From Actinomadura meyerae (GTDB lineage Bacteria > Actinomycetota > Actinomycetes > Streptosporangiales > Streptosporangiaceae): 64,000 bases of DNA. The stretch covers positions 62,001 through 126,000 of the forward strand of contig NZ_FZOR01000001.1 of the NCBI RefSeq assembly GCF_900188445.1, written 5' to 3'. A model generated the notes under the pieces. It saw only the letters and a list, made by a program, of their open reading frames with translations. It did no database searches and was not told the origin of the DNA. This document shows positions 62,625-64,000 of the stretch, one piece after another (the stretch's first letter is position 1; each line of letters begins with the position of its first letter). The position numbers and the translations under genes are program-made.

Positions 62625-64000
62625 GTGCCGAAGTTCGTGTACGACTTCACTGAGGGCAACAAGGACCTCAAGGATCTGCTGGGCGGCAAGGGCGCCAACC
62701 TGGCCGAGATGACCAACCTCGGACTGCCCGTGCCCCCCGGGTTCACGATCACCACCGAGGCCTGCCGGCACTACCTCGAGCACGGGAACCTGCCCGAGGG
62801 TCTGGCGGACGAGGTGAACGCGCACCTCGCCGGCCTGGAGTCCGCGATGGGCAAGAAGCTCGGGCAGAGCGACGACCCGCTGCTGGTGAGCGTGCGCTCG
62901 GGCGCCAAGTTCAGCATGCCGGGAATGATGGAGACCGTCCTCAACGTGGGGCTGAACGACGAGTCCGTCCACGGGCTCGCGGCCCAGGCGGGCGACGAGC
63001 GGTTCGCGTGGGACTCCTACCGGCGGCTGATCCAGATGTTCGGCAAGACCGTGCTGGACATCGACGGCGACCTGTTCGAGGACGCCATCGACGACGCCAA
63101 GCGCAGGCGCGGCAGCGACGACGACGCCGACCTCACCGCCGCCGACTTCGAGGCGCTCGTCGGCACGTTCAAGGAGATCGTCCGGGAGCGGGCGGGCCGG
63201 GAGTTCCCGACCGACCCGCGCGAGCAGATGGACCTCGCCATCAAGGCGGTGTTCGACTCCTGGAACGCCGACCGCGCGATCCTGTACCGGCGCCAGGAGC
63301 GCATCCCGGTCGACCTCGGCACCGCCGTGAACATCTGCTCGATGGTCTTCGGCAACATGGGCCTGGACTCCGGCACGGGCGTGGCGTTCACCCGCGACCC
63401 CGCGTCCGGGCAGCAGGGCATCTACGGCGACTACCTGCAGAACGCGCAGGGCGAGGACGTGGTCGCCGGCATCCGCAACACGGTGCCGCTGACCGAGCTG
63501 GAGCGCATCGACAAGGCGTCCTACGACCGGCTCCTCCAGATCATGGAGACGCTGGAGAACCACTACCGCGACATGTGCGACATCGAGTTCACGATCGAGC
63601 GCGGGAAGCTGTGGATGCTCCAGACCCGGGTCGGCAAGCGGACCGCCGCCGCGGCGTTCCGCATCGCCTGCCAGCTGCTCGACCAGGGCCTCATCGACGT
63701 GGACGAGGCCGCTCGCCGCGTCACCGGCGACCAGCTCGCCCAGCTCATGTTCCCCCGCTTCGCGAGCCGGGTGGACGGCGTCAAGAAGCTCACGAAGGGC
63801 ATGAACGCCTCGCCGGGCGCGGCCGTGGGCAAGGCCGTGTTCAGCTCCCCCCGCGCCGTGGAGCTCGCGGAGCAGGGCGAGGACGTGATCCTCGTACGCC
63901 GCGAGACCAACCCCGACGACCTCGCCGGCATGGTCGCCGCGCGGGGCGTGCTGACGTCCCGCGGCGGCAAGACCTCGCACGCCGCCGTCGTCGCGCGCGG
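62625..64000 (+). CDS. ppdK: Pyruvate phosphate dikinase (5' part, runs off the edge)
   Basis: 458 residues to the window edge. The N-terminal ATP-grasp domain shows FTEGNKDLKDLLGGKGANLAEM, VSVRSGAKFSMPGMMETVLNVG and MFGNMG-like motifs (VFGNMGLDSGTGVAFTRDPA). The swivelling domain with the phospho-His in GGKTSHAAVVAR begins just before the edge. The PEP/pyruvate barrel is outside. The enzyme interconverts ATP, pyruvate and phosphate with PEP, AMP and diphosphate. GTG start with GAAGGAG 6 bases upstream. Confidence 0.93.
   Translation, partial: MPKFVYDFTEGNKDLKDLLGGKGANLAEMTNLGLPVPPGFTITTEACRHYLEHGNLPEGLADEVNAHLAGLESAMGKKLGQSDDPLLVSVRSGAKFSMPGMMETVLNVGLNDESVHGLAAQAGDERFAWDSYRRLIQMFGKTVLDIDGDLFEDAIDDAKRRRGSDDDADLTAADFEALVGTFKEIVRERAGREFPTDPREQMDLAIKAVFDSWNADRAILYRRQERIPVDLGTAVNICSMVFGNMGLDSGTGVAFTRDPASGQQGIYGDYLQNAQGEDVVAGIRNTVPLTELERIDKASYDRLLQIMETLENHYRDMCDIEFTIERGKLWMLQTRVGKRTAAAAFRIACQLLDQGLIDVDEAARRVTGDQLAQLMFPRFASRVDGVKKLTKGMNASPGAAVGKAVFSSPRAVELAEQGEDVILVRRETNPDDLAGMVAARGVLTSRGGKTSHAAVVAR

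Overview
The window is high-GC bacterial DNA. GC-rich codon third positions, frequent GTG and TTG starts, a CIRCE-controlled hrcA-dnaJ pair, a Zur-type site, a SARP regulator and the order comEC-holA-rpsT-lepA-hemW-hrcA-dnaJ-rsmE-HIT-phoH-ybeY-corC-era-leuA-recO-uppS-glyS-ppdK all point to an actinomycete. The Streptosporangiales (an Actinomadura-like genome) is my best guess from gene order; genus is not proven.

Bases 1 to about 10,290 are the right part of an integrated mobile element. It starts inside a large serine integrase, whose N-terminus lies left of the window. It continues with an excisionase-like protein, small regulators and an AAA RepA-like ATPase. Next comes about 600 bases of repeat-dense DNA with no convincing gene, then a minus-strand set of a Cys-rich protein, a 57-residue protein and a 1,254-residue phage tail-tip/fibre protein. 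Last are a GntR repressor, an operator array with 20-base period, and a divergent small gene. The element ends inside comEC: only the last ~116 codons of comEC remain at its right edge. No capsid, portal, terminase or lysis gene is visible. It is either one end of a prophage or a compact satellite-like or replicating element with a lone tail gene.

From 10.3 kb onward the DNA is chromosomal. From 10.3 to 31 kb: holA, a LysR/SRPBCC pair, a HAD-like protein, kptA, rpsT, lepA, hemW, a DUF3097 protein, hrcA-dnaJ, rsmE, a SigE-type sigma factor with its membrane partner, and a HIT-phoH-ybeY-corC series. From 31 to 45 kb: an MMPL transporter, a large SARP/ATPase/TPR regulator, era, a zinc-ribbon protein with a dimethylargininase-like enzyme, leuA with a Leu-codon leader peptide, a protealysin-like protease with an emfourin-like inhibitor, and recO-uppS. 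From 45 to 64 kb: an OsmC protein, a secreted thermolysin-family protease, the znuACB-zur zinc operon with its Zur box, a secreted DUF1906 protein, glyS, secreted proteins, a fused secDF, two related septum-formation-domain membrane proteins, a GH15 enzyme, and the first two fifths to half of ppdK, which runs off the right edge.

Most of the chromosome here is ordinary housekeeping. The places worth a second look are the comEC-inserted element with its lone tail gene and repeat region, the inverted repeat around the leaderless start of the SARP regulator, the leuA attenuator, and the protease/inhibitor pair.
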